In this document: positions 54,978 to 63,560 of the stretch, piece after piece | Layout of the letters: each line of letters begins with the position of its first letter | Position numbering within the stretch: position 1 is the stretch's first letter | Source: Sphingomonas rhizophila | GTDB taxonomy: Bacteria > Pseudomonadota > Alphaproteobacteria > Sphingomonadales > Sphingomonadaceae | Length of the DNA: 64,000 nucleotides | Assembly: GCF_014396585.1 (NCBI RefSeq) | Contig: NZ_CP060717.1 | Coordinates: 620,001 to 684,000, forward strand | Direction: 5' to 3' | The notes under the pieces: model-generated | What the model was told of the DNA's origin: nothing | The model's database searches: none | What the model saw: only the letters and a program-made list of their open reading frames with translations | Made by a program: the position numbers and the translations under genes

Positions 54978-56169
54978 CTAGTGCTCCGCCTCGCTTGCGC
55001 CCAGCTGGGATTTGAGGACGAAGGCGCCCTTGATAACGACCGTCTGCCCGGCGCGCAGGCCGTCCAGAATCTCGATCCTGCCGCCGCTCCGTGAGCCGAC
55101 GGAAACGGGCATGGCCTGAAAGCCGCCCTTGACCTGGACGAACACCATGTCGCGGCCCTCGATCTGCTGCACCGCCTCTTCGGGCAGGATGATGCCGCTC
55201 TCCTGGCTGCCGCGCGGCGTGATCCGCACCCGCACCGCCTGACCCTGCGTCAATCCGGCCGGCGCGCCGCCCAGCTCAACGACCACCGTGGCCGAGCGGC
55301 TTTGCGGATCGACCGCAGGCGTGACCGAGCGAACGACGGCCTCGACGATGCTGCCGGTGGGCAGTTCGACAATCACGCGGTCCCCGGACGGATACGCTGG
55401 GCGTCGGTTGCCGGCACCGCCGCGTCGATCTGGATGCGGTTCGGGTTCGAGACATTGAACAGTTCCGCTCCGGCCGAAACATAAGCGCCAAGTTGGGTGT
55501 CGACCTCGGTGATCCGGCCGGAAATGGGGCTCCGCACGGCAAGGTAGCGCCCGCCGCCGGTCACGCCGGCCGCGCTGACGGCGGCATTTGCGCGCTGCAG
55601 CTCAGCTTCGGCGGTTTGCCGTGCCGCGACGGCAGCCTCAAGATCCTGCCGGGCCGTGATCCTGGCATTGAACAGGCGTTGCTCGCGATTGGCTGCCGCC
55701 CGCGCCGCCTGGGCACGTGCAGCGGCAGCATTGCGATCGGCAACGAATGCGGCTGCATCGCGGCTTTCAAGCAGTGCGACGGTCTCGCCGGCACCGACTG
55801 GATCACCGAGGCGCTTGTTCATGCGAACGACGGCGCCATCGGCGCGAGCCGTCAGCAAAGCCTGGCCTTCGGGTGGGGCCGTGACCGTCGCCTGAGCGAT
55901 AATTTCCGACATGAGAGAGCCGAGCACGACCTGCTCGCTGGCGATACCGCTCGCGGCGAGCTTCTCCGGGTCATCGCGATGAAGCCCTCGGGGCCATGTT
56001 CTTCACCTTCGGCCTCCTCGGTTTGCTCGGTCGCGACCGGCTGGTCGGTCATCGACCGTCCGATCAACAGGCCGCCGACCCCGGCGAGGAGTGCGGCAGC
56101 TGCGACGCCGGCGAACCAGCGATTGCGGTCCGACAGGCGGATCAACTTGATGTCTCGGATGGACTGCAT
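54978..56169 (-). CDS. czcB: Efflux RND periplasmic adaptor, CzcB/CusB family (two frame breaks)
   Basis: A membrane-anchored adaptor bridging CzcA and CzcC. N-terminal helix (WFAGVAAAALLAGVGGLLIG), then GPEGFIAM; after the first break MTPEKLAASGIASEQVVLGS, a lipoyl-like domain (VTAPPEGQALLTARADGAVV), a coiled-coil hairpin with NAAAARAQAARAAANREQRL, and after the second break VIVELPTGSIVEAVVRSVTP and the C-terminal barrel. Single added bases in the G3 run 55968-55970 and the C4 run 55382-55385 give a 397-residue protein of normal size. It sits between czcC (10 bases) and czcA (1 base). Confidence 0.86.
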
Positions 56170-56179
56170 GGAGATATTC

Positions 56180-57499
56180 CTATTGCGCCAGGATCCGGCC
56201 GAGATCGGCCGTGGCGAGTGCGAGTTCGAGGCGAGCTTCGGTCAGTGAAGTCCGCGCGGCGGTGTAGGCATTCTGGATGTCGATCAGCTCGATCAGCGAG
56301 GCGCGGCCTTCCCGATAGGATAGTTCGGCAAGCCGAAGCGCTTCCGTGGCTTCCGGCACTGCAGCCCTTTCAAGAGCTTCCACGCGACGCTGGGCGGCCT
56401 CGACATTGGCGATGGCATTGCGCGCCTTTGCGGTGGTCGTGGCCAGCGTGGACGCGCGCCGGGCATCAGCGGCGGTTGCGGCCTGGCGAGCGGCCTCGAT
56501 ATTCCCCTGATTGCGGTCGAATAGCCGGAGCGGCATCGACAGGCCGGCAACCAGCCCAACATCGCCGGTCTCGCGGATATGGCGGACTCCAACCCCGACC
56601 GCGGGATCGAGGCGTCGTTCGGCGAGCTGCTCCCGAACCCCGGCCTGCGCAGCCACACGCTCCGCATCGGCGAGTCGCACATCGAGACTTTGGTCGGGAT
56701 TGACCTGGCGAGGCGTGACATCGAGCGCCGTTCCGGAGACAGCCCAAACCGGCTCGCTGACGCCAAACAGCGCGGCAAGCGAGGAGCGGGCGGCAAGCTC
56801 ATCGGCCGCCGCGGCTTCACGCGCGGCCTGCGCCTGCGCCAGCGCCGAACGAGCCCTCAACGCGCGCAATGGAGGATCGCGCCCGGCTTCGACCAGGATG
56901 CCAGCGACCCGCGCCAGTTCCCGCGCACGCCCCTCATTCTCGGTCGCCTGGGCCAGCTTTTCCCGCGCAGCGATGGCGCGGGCAAATTGCTCGCGAACGG
57001 ACTGCAACAGATCGGCCTTGGCCATCGCGAGCTTGAGCTTCTGCACTTCGAGTGCGGCCTGGGCGGCATTCACCCGCGCCGACCGTCGGCCGCCGAGATC
57101 GAGCCGCTGGTTGAGCGCGACCGTCGTCTCGGTCGACCGCAAGCCGCGAAGCTCGCCGGTCCCGGCAAAGTTCTCGACCTCGACGCTCAGCTCCGGATTG
57201 CTGCGGTAGCCGGCCTGCCGAATGCGCGCCTCGGCGGCGGCGACCTCGGCCTCCGCCGCGACAATAGCGGGTGAACGAGCGGCCGCCTCATCCAGCGCTT
57301 GCGGAAGCGAAAGGCTGCCCGGAAGCGGGCCAGCGCGCGGCTCGGGTCGAGGTGCAACGACCGGCGCGGGTGGCCCGGCTGGTTGCGCCGACGGACTGCC
57401 GACACGCGGTGTGGCTGGATTGCCGACCTGCGCGGCCGCAGGCATCATCGGCCCCGCCGCCGCCACCGCGGCACACGCCGCGGCTGCTAAAAATCTCAT
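56180..57499 (-). CDS. czcC: Outer-membrane efflux channel, CzcC/TolC family
   Basis: A 439-residue TolC-like trimeric channel subunit. The leader MRFLAAAACAAVAAAGPMMP ... AAA is a signal peptide, followed by a Pro-rich linker (PSAQPAGPPAPVVAPRPEPR), then two repeats of the OEP domain: LSLPQALDEAAARSPAIVAA and LSYREGRASLIELIDIQNAY. The heptad-rich helices (QAALEVQKLKLAMAKADLLQ) form the tunnel. It completes a tripartite RND pump with czcB and czcA. Confidence 0.9.
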   Translation of the reverse strand: MRFLAAAACAAVAAAGPMMPAAAQVGNPATPRVGSPSAQPAGPPAPVVAPRPEPRAGPLPGSLSLPQALDEAAARSPAIVAAEAEVAAAEARIRQAGYRSNPELSVEVENFAGTGELRGLRSTETTVALNQRLDLGGRRSARVNAAQAALEVQKLKLAMAKADLLQSVREQFARAIAAREKLAQATENEGRARELARVAGILVEAGRDPPLRALRARSALAQAQAAREAAAADELAARSSLAALFGVSEPVWAVSGTALDVTPRQVNPDQSLDVRLADAERVAAQAGVREQLAERRLDPAVGVGVRHIRETGDVGLVAGLSMPLRLFDRNQGNIEAARQAATAADARRASTLATTTAKARNAIANVEAAQRRVEALERAAVPEATEALRLAELSYREGRASLIELIDIQNAYTAARTSLTEARLELALATADLGRILAQ

Positions 57500-57550
57500 T
57501 GAGTTGACTCCTGACGATCGAACGAACCCGCATCGCGGGCGCGAACCTCG

Positions 57551-57895
57551 TCAGGCGATCGGCGGCCTCAACTGGCTTTCCGGCTCTCTGCCGGGATGGT
57601 CCGCATCCTGTCTGGCGCTGGTGAGACCGGCCGAGCGGATTGAAAAACCGAGGGTGGCGAATTGTCCGGGCGTCGCGACATGATGGCCGCTGCAACCCGT
57701 GTGATGGTGCGCGACCCCTTGGTCGGGATCGGACGGCACTTCGTCGCGGTCACCCTCGAAATGTCCCGCGTTCTGTTCGGTAACCGGAATGCAGTCGAAC
57801 CGTTCTGCGGCATGCGCCGACGATCCCGTCCACACCATCAGGACGAGAAGCAGCGCGCCAACGAGGTTGGTCCAGCGAGACATCGAACCGGCCAT
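57551..57895 (-). CDS. Small exported His/Cys-containing protein of the Czc operon
   Basis: A 114-residue protein: leader MAGSMSRWTNLVGALLLVLM VWTGSSAHA, then RFDCIPVTEQNAGHFEGDRD, GVAHHHTGCSGHHVATPGQF. HHHTGCSGHH is a plausible metal-binding stretch. It lies directly before czcC (51 bases). Small His-rich periplasmic proteins of this kind (CzcE/CusF/SilE-like roles) often go with RND pumps, but the sequence is not one of those families. ATG 57895 or 57883 are possible starts. Confidence 0.62.
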   Translation of the reverse strand: MAGSMSRWTNLVGALLLVLMVWTGSSAHAAERFDCIPVTEQNAGHFEGDRDEVPSDPDQGVAHHHTGCSGHHVATPGQFATLGFSIRSAGLTSARQDADHPGREPESQLRPPIA

Positions 57896-57929
57896 TAGCA
57901 GGCGGCCTGCCGGAAGGAAATGGCGCTGG

Positions 57930-58382
57930 TCACAACCATCGGCGCACCTGGTCGAGATAGGCCCGGTAATCGTCACCGAAGCGGCGCGTCAGATAGGCTT
58001 CCTCGCGACGGATCACGATTCGGTCGACGATCAGGCCGGCTAGCAGTGCACCGACGGCCGCGCCGAAACTCGACAATCCAAGCGCAGCCGCAAGGCCAAC
58101 CACAACCATCCCAAGATACATGGGGTTGCGCGTGAAACGATAGGGGCCAGCGGCCACCAGCAACCTTGCTCCGCGCCACGGCTCTGCCCTGGTTTTGCTG
58201 CGAAAGAAGAGCCCAAGGGCCGAAATGATGAGCCCAACGCCGGCGAGCGCCATGAGAATGGCAACAGCAAGAACGATCCCGCTGGCGATCGGCCCGCCAT
58301 CGATCAGCAGGCCGACGCCCACGAACACCGCCAGCATCAACGGAGGCGGCACGAAAACGCGCGGGTTGTCCTCGACTGTCAT
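57930..58382 (-). CDS. ICMT-like membrane methyltransferase
   Basis: A 150-residue integral membrane protein with four helices and the isoprenylcysteine carboxyl methyltransferase (PEMT/ICMT) signature: GPYRFTRNPMYLGMVVVGLA, then REEAYLTRRFGDDYRAYLDQ VRRWL, which bind SAM. Homologues are frequently found in Czc/Cus-type metal operons, with unknown substrate. It overlaps the upstream CDF gene by 4 bases, so it is an integral member of this operon. Confidence 0.82.
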   Translation of the reverse strand: MTVEDNPRVFVPPPLMLAVFVGVGLLIDGGPIASGIVLAVAILMALAGVGLIISALGLFFRSKTRAEPWRGARLLVAAGPYRFTRNPMYLGMVVVGLAAALGLSSFGAAVGALLAGLIVDRIVIRREEAYLTRRFGDDYRAYLDQVRRWL

Positions 58383-59014
58383 CGATGGGCTTCCGCTGGC
58401 ATCGGCTCGTGGGTCAGTTCACTCACGGCGAGCCGGATGATCTTGATACCGCCGGTGATCCCGAGCATCGCCATGATCGCGGCGACGATAAGGTCCGGCC
58501 AGGCGGTTCCGCTGCCGAACACGCCGAGCGCCGCGGCTACCACGGCAAGATTGGCGATCGCGTCATTACGCGAGCAGATCCAAACCGACCGCATGTTCGC
58601 GTCGCCTTCCCGGAAGCGGTAGAGCATGAGCGCGACCCCGACATTGGCCGCCAACGCCGCAAGGCCGACGCCGCCCATGATCGCGGGCTGCGGCGACGAA
58701 CCGTCGAACGCCGCGATGAGCGCTCCTACGATCACATAGATGCCCAAGGCGGTGAGGGTCAGCCCTTTGACCAACGCCGCGCTCGCTCGCCAAACCAGCG
58801 CCATCCCCGCGACACCGAGAGAGATGGCGTAATTGGCCGAATCCGCGAAGAAATCGAGCGCGTCAGCCTGCAACGCGCGGGAATTGGCGATTTCGCCGGC
58901 ACCAAGTTCGCCTAGGAACATCACTGCGTTAACGATCAACGCAATCCACAGCGCTCGCCGCCAGCGCGGATCGACGGCCGGTTTCTTCGCTGGACCACAA
59001 CAACTCGCGGACAT
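58379..59014 (-). CDS. CDF-like cation transporter, first gene of the Czc operon
   Basis: A 211-residue, six-helix protein with a Cys pair at the start (MSASCCGPAKKPAVDPRWRR). The metal site in helix 2 is LQADALDFFADSANYAISLG (DxxxD), and helix 5 has CSRNDAIANLAVVAAALGVF with Asp. It lacks the long cytosolic C-terminal domain of standard CDFs, so it is the short form. It starts the MerR-controlled operon: its ATG (59014) lies ~30 bases beyond the predicted -10. Probably exports Zn, Cd or Pb. Confidence 0.82.
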   Translation of the reverse strand: MSASCCGPAKKPAVDPRWRRALWIALIVNAVMFLGELGAGEIANSRALQADALDFFADSANYAISLGVAGMALVWRASAALVKGLTLTALGIYVIVGALIAAFDGSSPQPAIMGGVGLAALAANVGVALMLYRFREGDANMRSVWICSRNDAIANLAVVAAALGVFGSGTAWPDLIVAAIMAMLGITGGIKIIRLAVSELTHEPMPAEAHR

Positions 59015-59044
59015 TGCCACCTCGACAGACTCGATGTGACACCC

Positions 59045-59075
59045 CAAATGAACCCTGTAGCAACTACAGGGTCAA
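59045..59075 (-). promoter_or_regulatory. MerR-type operator/promoter of the Czc operon
   Basis: On the minus strand TTGACC (59075-59070) is followed by a 19-base spacer and CATTTG (59050-59045), a long spacer as in MerR-controlled promoters. The spacer contains a perfect dyad, ACCCTGTAG (59052-59060) and CTACAGGGT (59064-59072), with 3 bases between. Its layout is like those of CadR/ZntR/PbrR operators. The divergent merR-type gene starts 4 bases beyond the dyad. Confidence 0.85.
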
Positions 59076-59078
59076 GTG

Positions 59079-59492
59079 ATGATTGGCATGAAAATCGGCG
59101 AGCTCGCCAGATCGACCCGCACGGCGGTCGAGACCATCCGCTACTACGAGAAGATCGGCCTGATGCCGCAGGTCGCCAGGACCGAGGGCAACTACCGAAG
59201 CTACGGCTCGAACGAGGCCGAGCGCCTGGGCTTCATCCGACGAGCGCGGGATTTGGGATTTGGCATCGATCAGGTGCGAGCTTTGCTGAGCCTCGCCGAC
59301 GAGCGTGATCGCGACTGCGGAGAGGTGGATTTCATCGCCAAGTCCAATCTGCTGGAAGTGGAACGGAAAATTGCAGCACTTCAGAATCTGCAACAGGAAC
59401 TCTCTGCAGTCGTGCGGCAATGCCGCGCCGGCAAGGTTGCTGATTGCCGCATACTGAAGGCGCTAGGTCGGCCCGCAGATTGGGCGGATTGA
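59079..59492 (+). CDS. cadR: MerR-family metal-responsive activator, CadR-like
   Basis: A 137-residue regulator: MKIGELARSTRTAVETIRYY (winged-helix start), EKIGLMPQVARTEGNYRSYG, and a C-terminal dimerisation helix. Cysteines at 80, 115 and 123 (77, 112 and 120 if numbered from MKIG) fit the metal site of CadR/PbrR/ZntR regulators that sense Cd, Pb or Zn. CRAGKVADC is the metal-binding loop. It should distort and open the adjacent operator to drive the Czc operon. ATG 59079 follows AGGG; 59088 is another option. Confidence 0.88.
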   Translation: MIGMKIGELARSTRTAVETIRYYEKIGLMPQVARTEGNYRSYGSNEAERLGFIRRARDLGFGIDQVRALLSLADERDRDCGEVDFIAKSNLLEVERKIAALQNLQQELSAVVRQCRAGKVADCRILKALGRPADWAD

Positions 59493-59514
59493 CCAACCAG
59501 TGCGTAACGAAGCG

Positions 59515-60234
59515 TCAGCTGCGCTCCGCAAATTGCCGCAACTTCACGAGATCGTGGCGCCACATAGTCCGAAAGAGGAGCCAGAAGCCGGTGACTGCGA
59601 GCCAAGCCATGGCGAAGCCCACCATGATGATTAGTGGATGGTTGAAGCTCGTGCGCTTCGCGTAGTCCATGTTGTGGAGCATCCAGAAGAAGTCCCACCA
59701 GCGCCAGCTGTCGTTGCGGCGTTCGAGCACCGCGCCGGTCGTTCCGGAGACATAGTAGCTGCTGTGCTTGGCGTCCGCGAAGTCGGCTCGCCAGATCGGC
59801 AGTTCGTGCTCGCGGACGGCGAGGGTTAGGTCAGTCAGCGGCGTAACCCGCGTTGGCTCCAAACCGTCGGGATGCGTCGCCCTCGCGACGGCAGCGGCCT
59901 TCGCTCGATCAATGACCATCGGCAGGCCGCTGGTCGCGTCAAAGAGCTTTACGCCACCGCTGATCTTTACTTCAATAGCTTGGCTGTCCGGCATGGCGCG
60001 AAGGCCCACGGCTTGGATCCCTTCGCCGCTCAGTTGGCGCTGGATGGTTGACCAGCCGCGAGCAGTCGGCAGCGGTGCCGGCTCAGCCTGAACGGCCTTC
60101 TCGCCGCCTGCGACCTCGTCCATGCTGATCAATGCCATGGCCGCGCCGCTGATCGCCCAGATCAGAAATTGCACGCCGATCACGATCCCGACCCACTTAT
60201 GGATTTTGCGAAGCCAGATGGATTTGACGATCAC
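59515..60234 (-). CDS. PepSY-associated membrane protein, second of a pair
   Basis: A 239-residue inner-membrane protein. GTG start at 60234 overlaps the upstream stop (GTGA). KIHKWVGIVIGVQFLIWAIS is the first helix; a periplasmic PepSY-like region follows (DATSGLPMVIDRAKAAAVAR, YYVSGTTGAVLERRNDSWRW), then WDFFWMLHNMDYAKRTSFNH and a last helix. PepSY_TM proteins include ferric/siderophore reductases and copper-linked membrane proteins. His residues at helix ends could carry haem or metal. Its pair partner is the next gene. Confidence 0.8.
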   Translation of the reverse strand: MIVKSIWLRKIHKWVGIVIGVQFLIWAISGAAMALISMDEVAGGEKAVQAEPAPLPTARGWSTIQRQLSGEGIQAVGLRAMPDSQAIEVKISGGVKLFDATSGLPMVIDRAKAAAVARATHPDGLEPTRVTPLTDLTLAVREHELPIWRADFADAKHSSYYVSGTTGAVLERRNDSWRWWDFFWMLHNMDYAKRTSFNHPLIIMVGFAMAWLAVTGFWLLFRTMWRHDLVKLRQFAERS

Positions 60235-60935
60235 TTGGTCAACGCCTTTTTCTTCTTCTTTTTGGGGAAGGCGTAAAGCAGCAGCCAGACACCGGAGAGG
60301 GCCATCAGCACCGCTCCCCAAGTGAAGACCCGGAGCAGCGTGTTGTTCACATTCTCCCGCTCGTCATAGTCCATGATGTGGAGCATCCAGACGAAATCGA
60401 AGATGCGCCACAGCTCGTGCCGCCGCGACACCAACTCACCCGTCACAGGCGACAGGTAGAACGTCGGTTTGTTCCAATGGTCGAACTCGACCTGCCACAG
60501 CGGAGGCTTTCGCCCGCGTATCTCGCCGGGGATGTCTGTGATCAGTCTTGCCGCCAGAATTGGTTCGCGGCCGGTATAGTAGGAGCGGGCCAATTCTCGG
60601 ATCGCCGCTTCATTCGGTCCCGCTACAAGCTTCCCGGTACTCGCGTCGAACGCCGTTTCTCCAGCTTCCGACGTGGTCACAAAGAGCGGCTGGTCACGGA
60701 GCCAGGCAAGCCGCACCGCATTCGCCCCGTTGGCCGAGGCCAAGGCGACAGGATCGACCAGCGAATCGGCTGCAGCGAATCGCTGATGCGTCGATCGCAC
60801 GAGATGGTCGCCGTGGATCGTGTCGATGTGGACGACGGTCATGTAGAGGCCGCTCAGCGACCAAATGACGACCTGGAGACCAATAAACAGCCCAAGCCAC
60901 TTGTGCGTCTTGCGGGCGATGATGTGCGTGCGCAT
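60231..60935 (-). CDS. PepSY-associated membrane protein, first of a pair
   Basis: A 234-residue paralogue of the next gene with the same plan: HKWLGLFIGLQVVIWSLSGL helix, periplasmic part (FDASTGKLVAGPNEAAIREL, FYLSPVTGELVSRRHELWRI), FDFVWMLHIMDYDERENVNN and a final helix, ending in a Lys run (FPKKKKKKALTK). Both keep the WMLHxMDY motif with His. The two overlap by 4 bases, so they are likely subunits of one complex. Between it and DUF305 lies a terminator-like hairpin, so it may have its own promoter. Confidence 0.8.
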   Translation of the reverse strand: MRTHIIARKTHKWLGLFIGLQVVIWSLSGLYMTVVHIDTIHGDHLVRSTHQRFAAADSLVDPVALASANGANAVRLAWLRDQPLFVTTSEAGETAFDASTGKLVAGPNEAAIRELARSYYTGREPILAARLITDIPGEIRGRKPPLWQVEFDHWNKPTFYLSPVTGELVSRRHELWRIFDFVWMLHIMDYDERENVNNTLLRVFTWGAVLMALSGVWLLLYAFPKKKKKKALTK

Positions 60936-60960
60936 CGGCGGCGGTTATTCCAGTTCTCAA

Positions 60961-60998
60961 ATGAAGACGACCCCGGGCGTGCTTGCCGCCGGGGTCGT
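60961..60998 (-). terminator. Probable terminator after the DUF305 lipoprotein gene
   Basis: Ten-base stem ACGACCCCGG (60967-60976) / CCGGGGTCGT (60989-60998), then CTTCATTTG on the minus strand. The T tract is imperfect. It lies 11 bases after the DUF305 stop, separating it from the PepSY pair. Confidence 0.6.
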
Positions 60999-61008
60999 TA
61001 TCAAGTGC

Positions 61009-61806
61009 TCAGCAGTGTCCCGCAGCGCGATGCTCGGGCAAGCAAGTCGGCTCTGGCGCTTTAGGTTCTGGGGCCGGCTTGGGTTTGGCCGGAGCTGGTT
61101 TTGCCGTGGCCGGTTTCGGATCAGCAGGACTTGCGGCCGGTGCCGGCGCCTTGGCCGGGCTCGCGACTTGTGCCGCGGGCGTCATCGGCTCGCCGCGCAG
61201 CATCGCTTCGACAATTGCGACTTCCTTCTGCTGGTCCGCCTTGGTCTTTTCGATCTGGGCACGGACCGCGCCGGTTGCGCCGTTGGCCAGCGCGACATCC
61301 GACATCGCGACCGCGCCCTGGTGATGGGCCAGCATTTTGCGGAGGTAGGTCTCGGAAATGTCCGCGCCCTTGGCTCCCATCATGGCATCATGCATCTGCA
61401 TGGTCGCGGCACGATACAGTTCGCCACTCGCCGCGTCCGGGTTCCCGGTCGCGACCAGCTTTTCGAGATCGGCAATTTCCTTCGTTTGCTTGTCGATGGT
61501 CTGCTGCGCCATCATTGCCGCATCAGCCGTTGGCTTCTGCGTCAAGGCAACGCGCGACATCTCAATCGCGCCCTTGTGATGCTCAATCATCTTGCGAACC
61601 CAGCTGTCCCCGGCGTTCACGCCGACCGCGGCGTTGATTGCACTGTCCATCGCCATTTCCGACTGGGCGAACGGATTATCGGGATCGGCCATCATTGTGT
61701 TCATGTCGTTGGCCGCACCATTCTGCGCGGTTTCGTCGGTGCCGCTGCACGCTGCCAGCGAGGCCATCAGGGCGATAGCGCCGAGGCCGGTCATTACCTT
61801 CTTCAT
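61009..61806 (-). CDS. DUF305 lipoprotein with two DUF305 units and a metal-like tail
   Basis: A 265-residue periplasmic lipoprotein: MKKVMTGLGAIALMASLAAC (lipobox Cys20). Two DUF305 repeats carry the HHKGAIEMSRVALTQ and HHQGAVAMSDVALAN motifs, each a ferritin-like helical bundle start with paired His. The first repeat starts DSWVRKMIEHHKG, the second TYLRKMLAHHQG. A long Pro/Ala/Lys linker follows and the end is PTCLPEHRAAGHC, a Cys/His pair that could bind metal. Members bind copper or act in its resistance; exact role unknown. Confidence 0.8.
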   Translation of the reverse strand: MKKVMTGLGAIALMASLAACSGTDETAQNGAANDMNTMMADPDNPFAQSEMAMDSAINAAVGVNAGDSWVRKMIEHHKGAIEMSRVALTQKPTADAAMMAQQTIDKQTKEIADLEKLVATGNPDAASGELYRAATMQMHDAMMGAKGADISETYLRKMLAHHQGAVAMSDVALANGATGAVRAQIEKTKADQQKEVAIVEAMLRGEPMTPAAQVASPAKAPAPAASPADPKPATAKPAPAKPKPAPEPKAPEPTCLPEHRAAGHC

Positions 61807-61839
61807 AATTAACTCCATCTAGTTTGTTGGGCGCCCCGC

Positions 61840-62355
61840 CTAAGCTTTGAAGGCCGACAACTTTCCGGCCGCGTCGAACGCCATGACTTGGAAATCGTCC
61901 TTTGATCCGTCCGGCATTTCCATGCCCGGCGATCCGCGCGGCATGCCAGGAACTGCGATTCCGCGAATGCCTTCGGATTTGTCCTTGAGCAAACGCGCGA
62001 CGTCCTCCATCGGCACATGCCCTTCGATGACAAAGCCTTCGACGGTCGCCGTGTGGCAGGAGGCGACTTCTTCGGGAACGCCGAGCTTCGCCTTGATGGC
62101 CGGCATATCCGGCCGGTCGACGAGCGACACGTGATAGCCGGCCTGGCGGGCAATTGCGGCCCAGGCTTCGCAGCAACCGCAACTGGGATCGCGGTAGACG
62201 GTCATTTGGGCAGCCTGGACTTTCGGCGGGCTCTCCGAACGGGATTGCGAGTTGCCGGATTGCTTCGCCTGTCCGCATCCGGTGATCGCGATGACGCCGG
62301 CGCTCGCGAGCATTGCGACCAGCGTTCGCCTGTCGAGGGTGTTCGGCATGGTCAT
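61840..62355 (-). CDS. DUF411 metal-binding lipoprotein-like protein
   Basis: A 171-residue exported protein: MTMPNTLDRRTLVAMLASAG with a twin-arginine-like pair and VIAITGC lipobox (Cys27). The DUF411 core has MTVYRDPSCGCCEAWAAIAR with Cys59, Cys61 and Cys62, and then AIKAKLGVPEEVASCHTATV and GFVIEGHVPMEDVARLLKDK. DUF411 proteins accompany copper-resistance genes (CopG type) and bind Cu(I) by the CxCC/Cys-His set. Its stop lies 33 bases before the DUF305 lipoprotein start. Confidence 0.85.
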   Translation of the reverse strand: MTMPNTLDRRTLVAMLASAGVIAITGCGQAKQSGNSQSRSESPPKVQAAQMTVYRDPSCGCCEAWAAIARQAGYHVSLVDRPDMPAIKAKLGVPEEVASCHTATVEGFVIEGHVPMEDVARLLKDKSEGIRGIAVPGMPRGSPGMEMPDGSKDDFQVMAFDAAGKLSAFKA

Positions 62356-62861
62356 TTCCTTTCGAGAATCGCCTTCATCTGGTCGATCTCGGCTTTCTGG
62401 CCGGCAATGATATCCGCGCAGAGTTGCTGGACTTCGGGGTCACTGATCTTAGCTCGCTCGCACATCAGGATGGCGCCCGAATGGTGCGGGATCATCGAGC
62501 GCAGGAATTGCTTGTCGCCGACCAGTGACTGCGCTCGGATCGCGGCGAAGGAGAGGACGAGGGTCAGCACGAAGACCGCGTAGAGGATCAGGTTCAGGCG
62601 CTTGTCCTGATACATCGACTTCATCGTCAGCAGCATGACGATTGCCATCGGCGCCCACATGACAAGAGCCATGTAGAGGAAGTTCACATTCTGGATGAAC
62701 TCGCCGAAGCTCCAGATCATGGCGAACATCGCCACATACATAACCAGCAGGCTGAGGGCGAGATTGACCGCTAGCATGCGGTAATGATGGCGCTGCATGT
62801 CCTTGGACATCTTCATGTCGCTCGGCATTGTTCCGTGACCTTCATGACCCTGTTCCATCAC
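62352..62861 (-). CDS. DUF305 membrane protein
   Basis: A 169-residue inner-membrane protein. His/Met-rich N-terminus (MMEQGHEGHGTMPSDMKMSK), three helices (VNLALSLLVMYVAMFAMIWS; FLYMALVMWAPMAIVMLLTM; LILYAVFVLTLVLSFAAIRA), then a DUF305 part in the periplasm: FLRSMIPHHSGAILMCERAK with paired His126-His127 and Cys. The combination of Met-rich tail, HH and Cys suggests copper. Its stop overlaps DUF411 by 4 bases. Confidence 0.82.
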   Translation of the reverse strand: MMEQGHEGHGTMPSDMKMSKDMQRHHYRMLAVNLALSLLVMYVAMFAMIWSFGEFIQNVNFLYMALVMWAPMAIVMLLTMKSMYQDKRLNLILYAVFVLTLVLSFAAIRAQSLVGDKQFLRSMIPHHSGAILMCERAKISDPEVQQLCADIIAGQKAEIDQMKAILERK

Positions 62862-62870
62862 TCATCCTCC

Positions 62871-63559
62871 TCAAAACATCAGATGTTCCATGCCGTGGGT
62901 GACCGCTGCGCCCAGGAAGCCCTGCACGGCGATCGCCAGCGTCATGATCGACAACGCAAGGATCATTCCGGCCCCGCGGTCTTCCCAAGGCCGGCGCCAA
63001 GCCCAGACTCCCAGTCCGGCACCAGCGATCCCGATGCCGACACCAAGCCAACGGTGATAGGTCAGTATTGGATCGGGATCGGCCGACATGCCCGCCAGCC
63101 ACCCGGCGGCGGCCGCGAACGGCGCGAGCAAGCCCCGGCGACGACAAGGAACTGAACCGGCGCCGAAAATGCCGGTCGCCGTCGGCCGACAACCGCGGTG
63201 AACAACGCGGCTGGAAAGAAAGCGATCGGGAAGTGCACGACAAATGGATGCAGGCGGCCGAGCCAGCCCAACAGCCGTTCAAGGAATGGCAGTTTCGAGC
63301 GGTCGACCTCCATCTCCATGTCGCCCATCATGTCGTGCGACATCGGCTGGGCCGCCGCAGGTTGATTGCCGGCTGTCGCAACATTTCCCGGCGCCGTCGG
63401 TGGCTGAACGACCTGGGCCGCCTGCGCCTTGTTCTTTTTGTGCTTCTCGTGGCCAAAGGCCGGTGTAGCGACGAGCACCAAACCGATCACGACAGCCAAC
63501 AACACGATGAATTGGAGCAGGCGAGCCGCGCCGACTTTTCGGTGTTCCGCCAAGATCAT
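62871..63559 (-). CDS. DUF2231 membrane protein (one frame break near 63133)
   Basis: A 229-residue protein. Leader/helix LLQFIVLLAVVIGLVLVATP AFG, then a His/Lys/Met-rich linker (HEKHKKNKAQAAQVVQ; SHDMMGDMEMEVDRSK) and the DUF2231 start GRLHPFVVHFPIAFFPAALF. The second half (GGLLAPFAAAAGWLAGMSAD, YHRWLGVGIGIAGAGLGVWA) is in another frame; one base added to the C4 run 63133-63136 joins them. AGGAAG precedes ATG 63559. It lies 1 base after the NTF2-like gene. Confidence 0.8.
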
Positions 63560-63560
63560 C

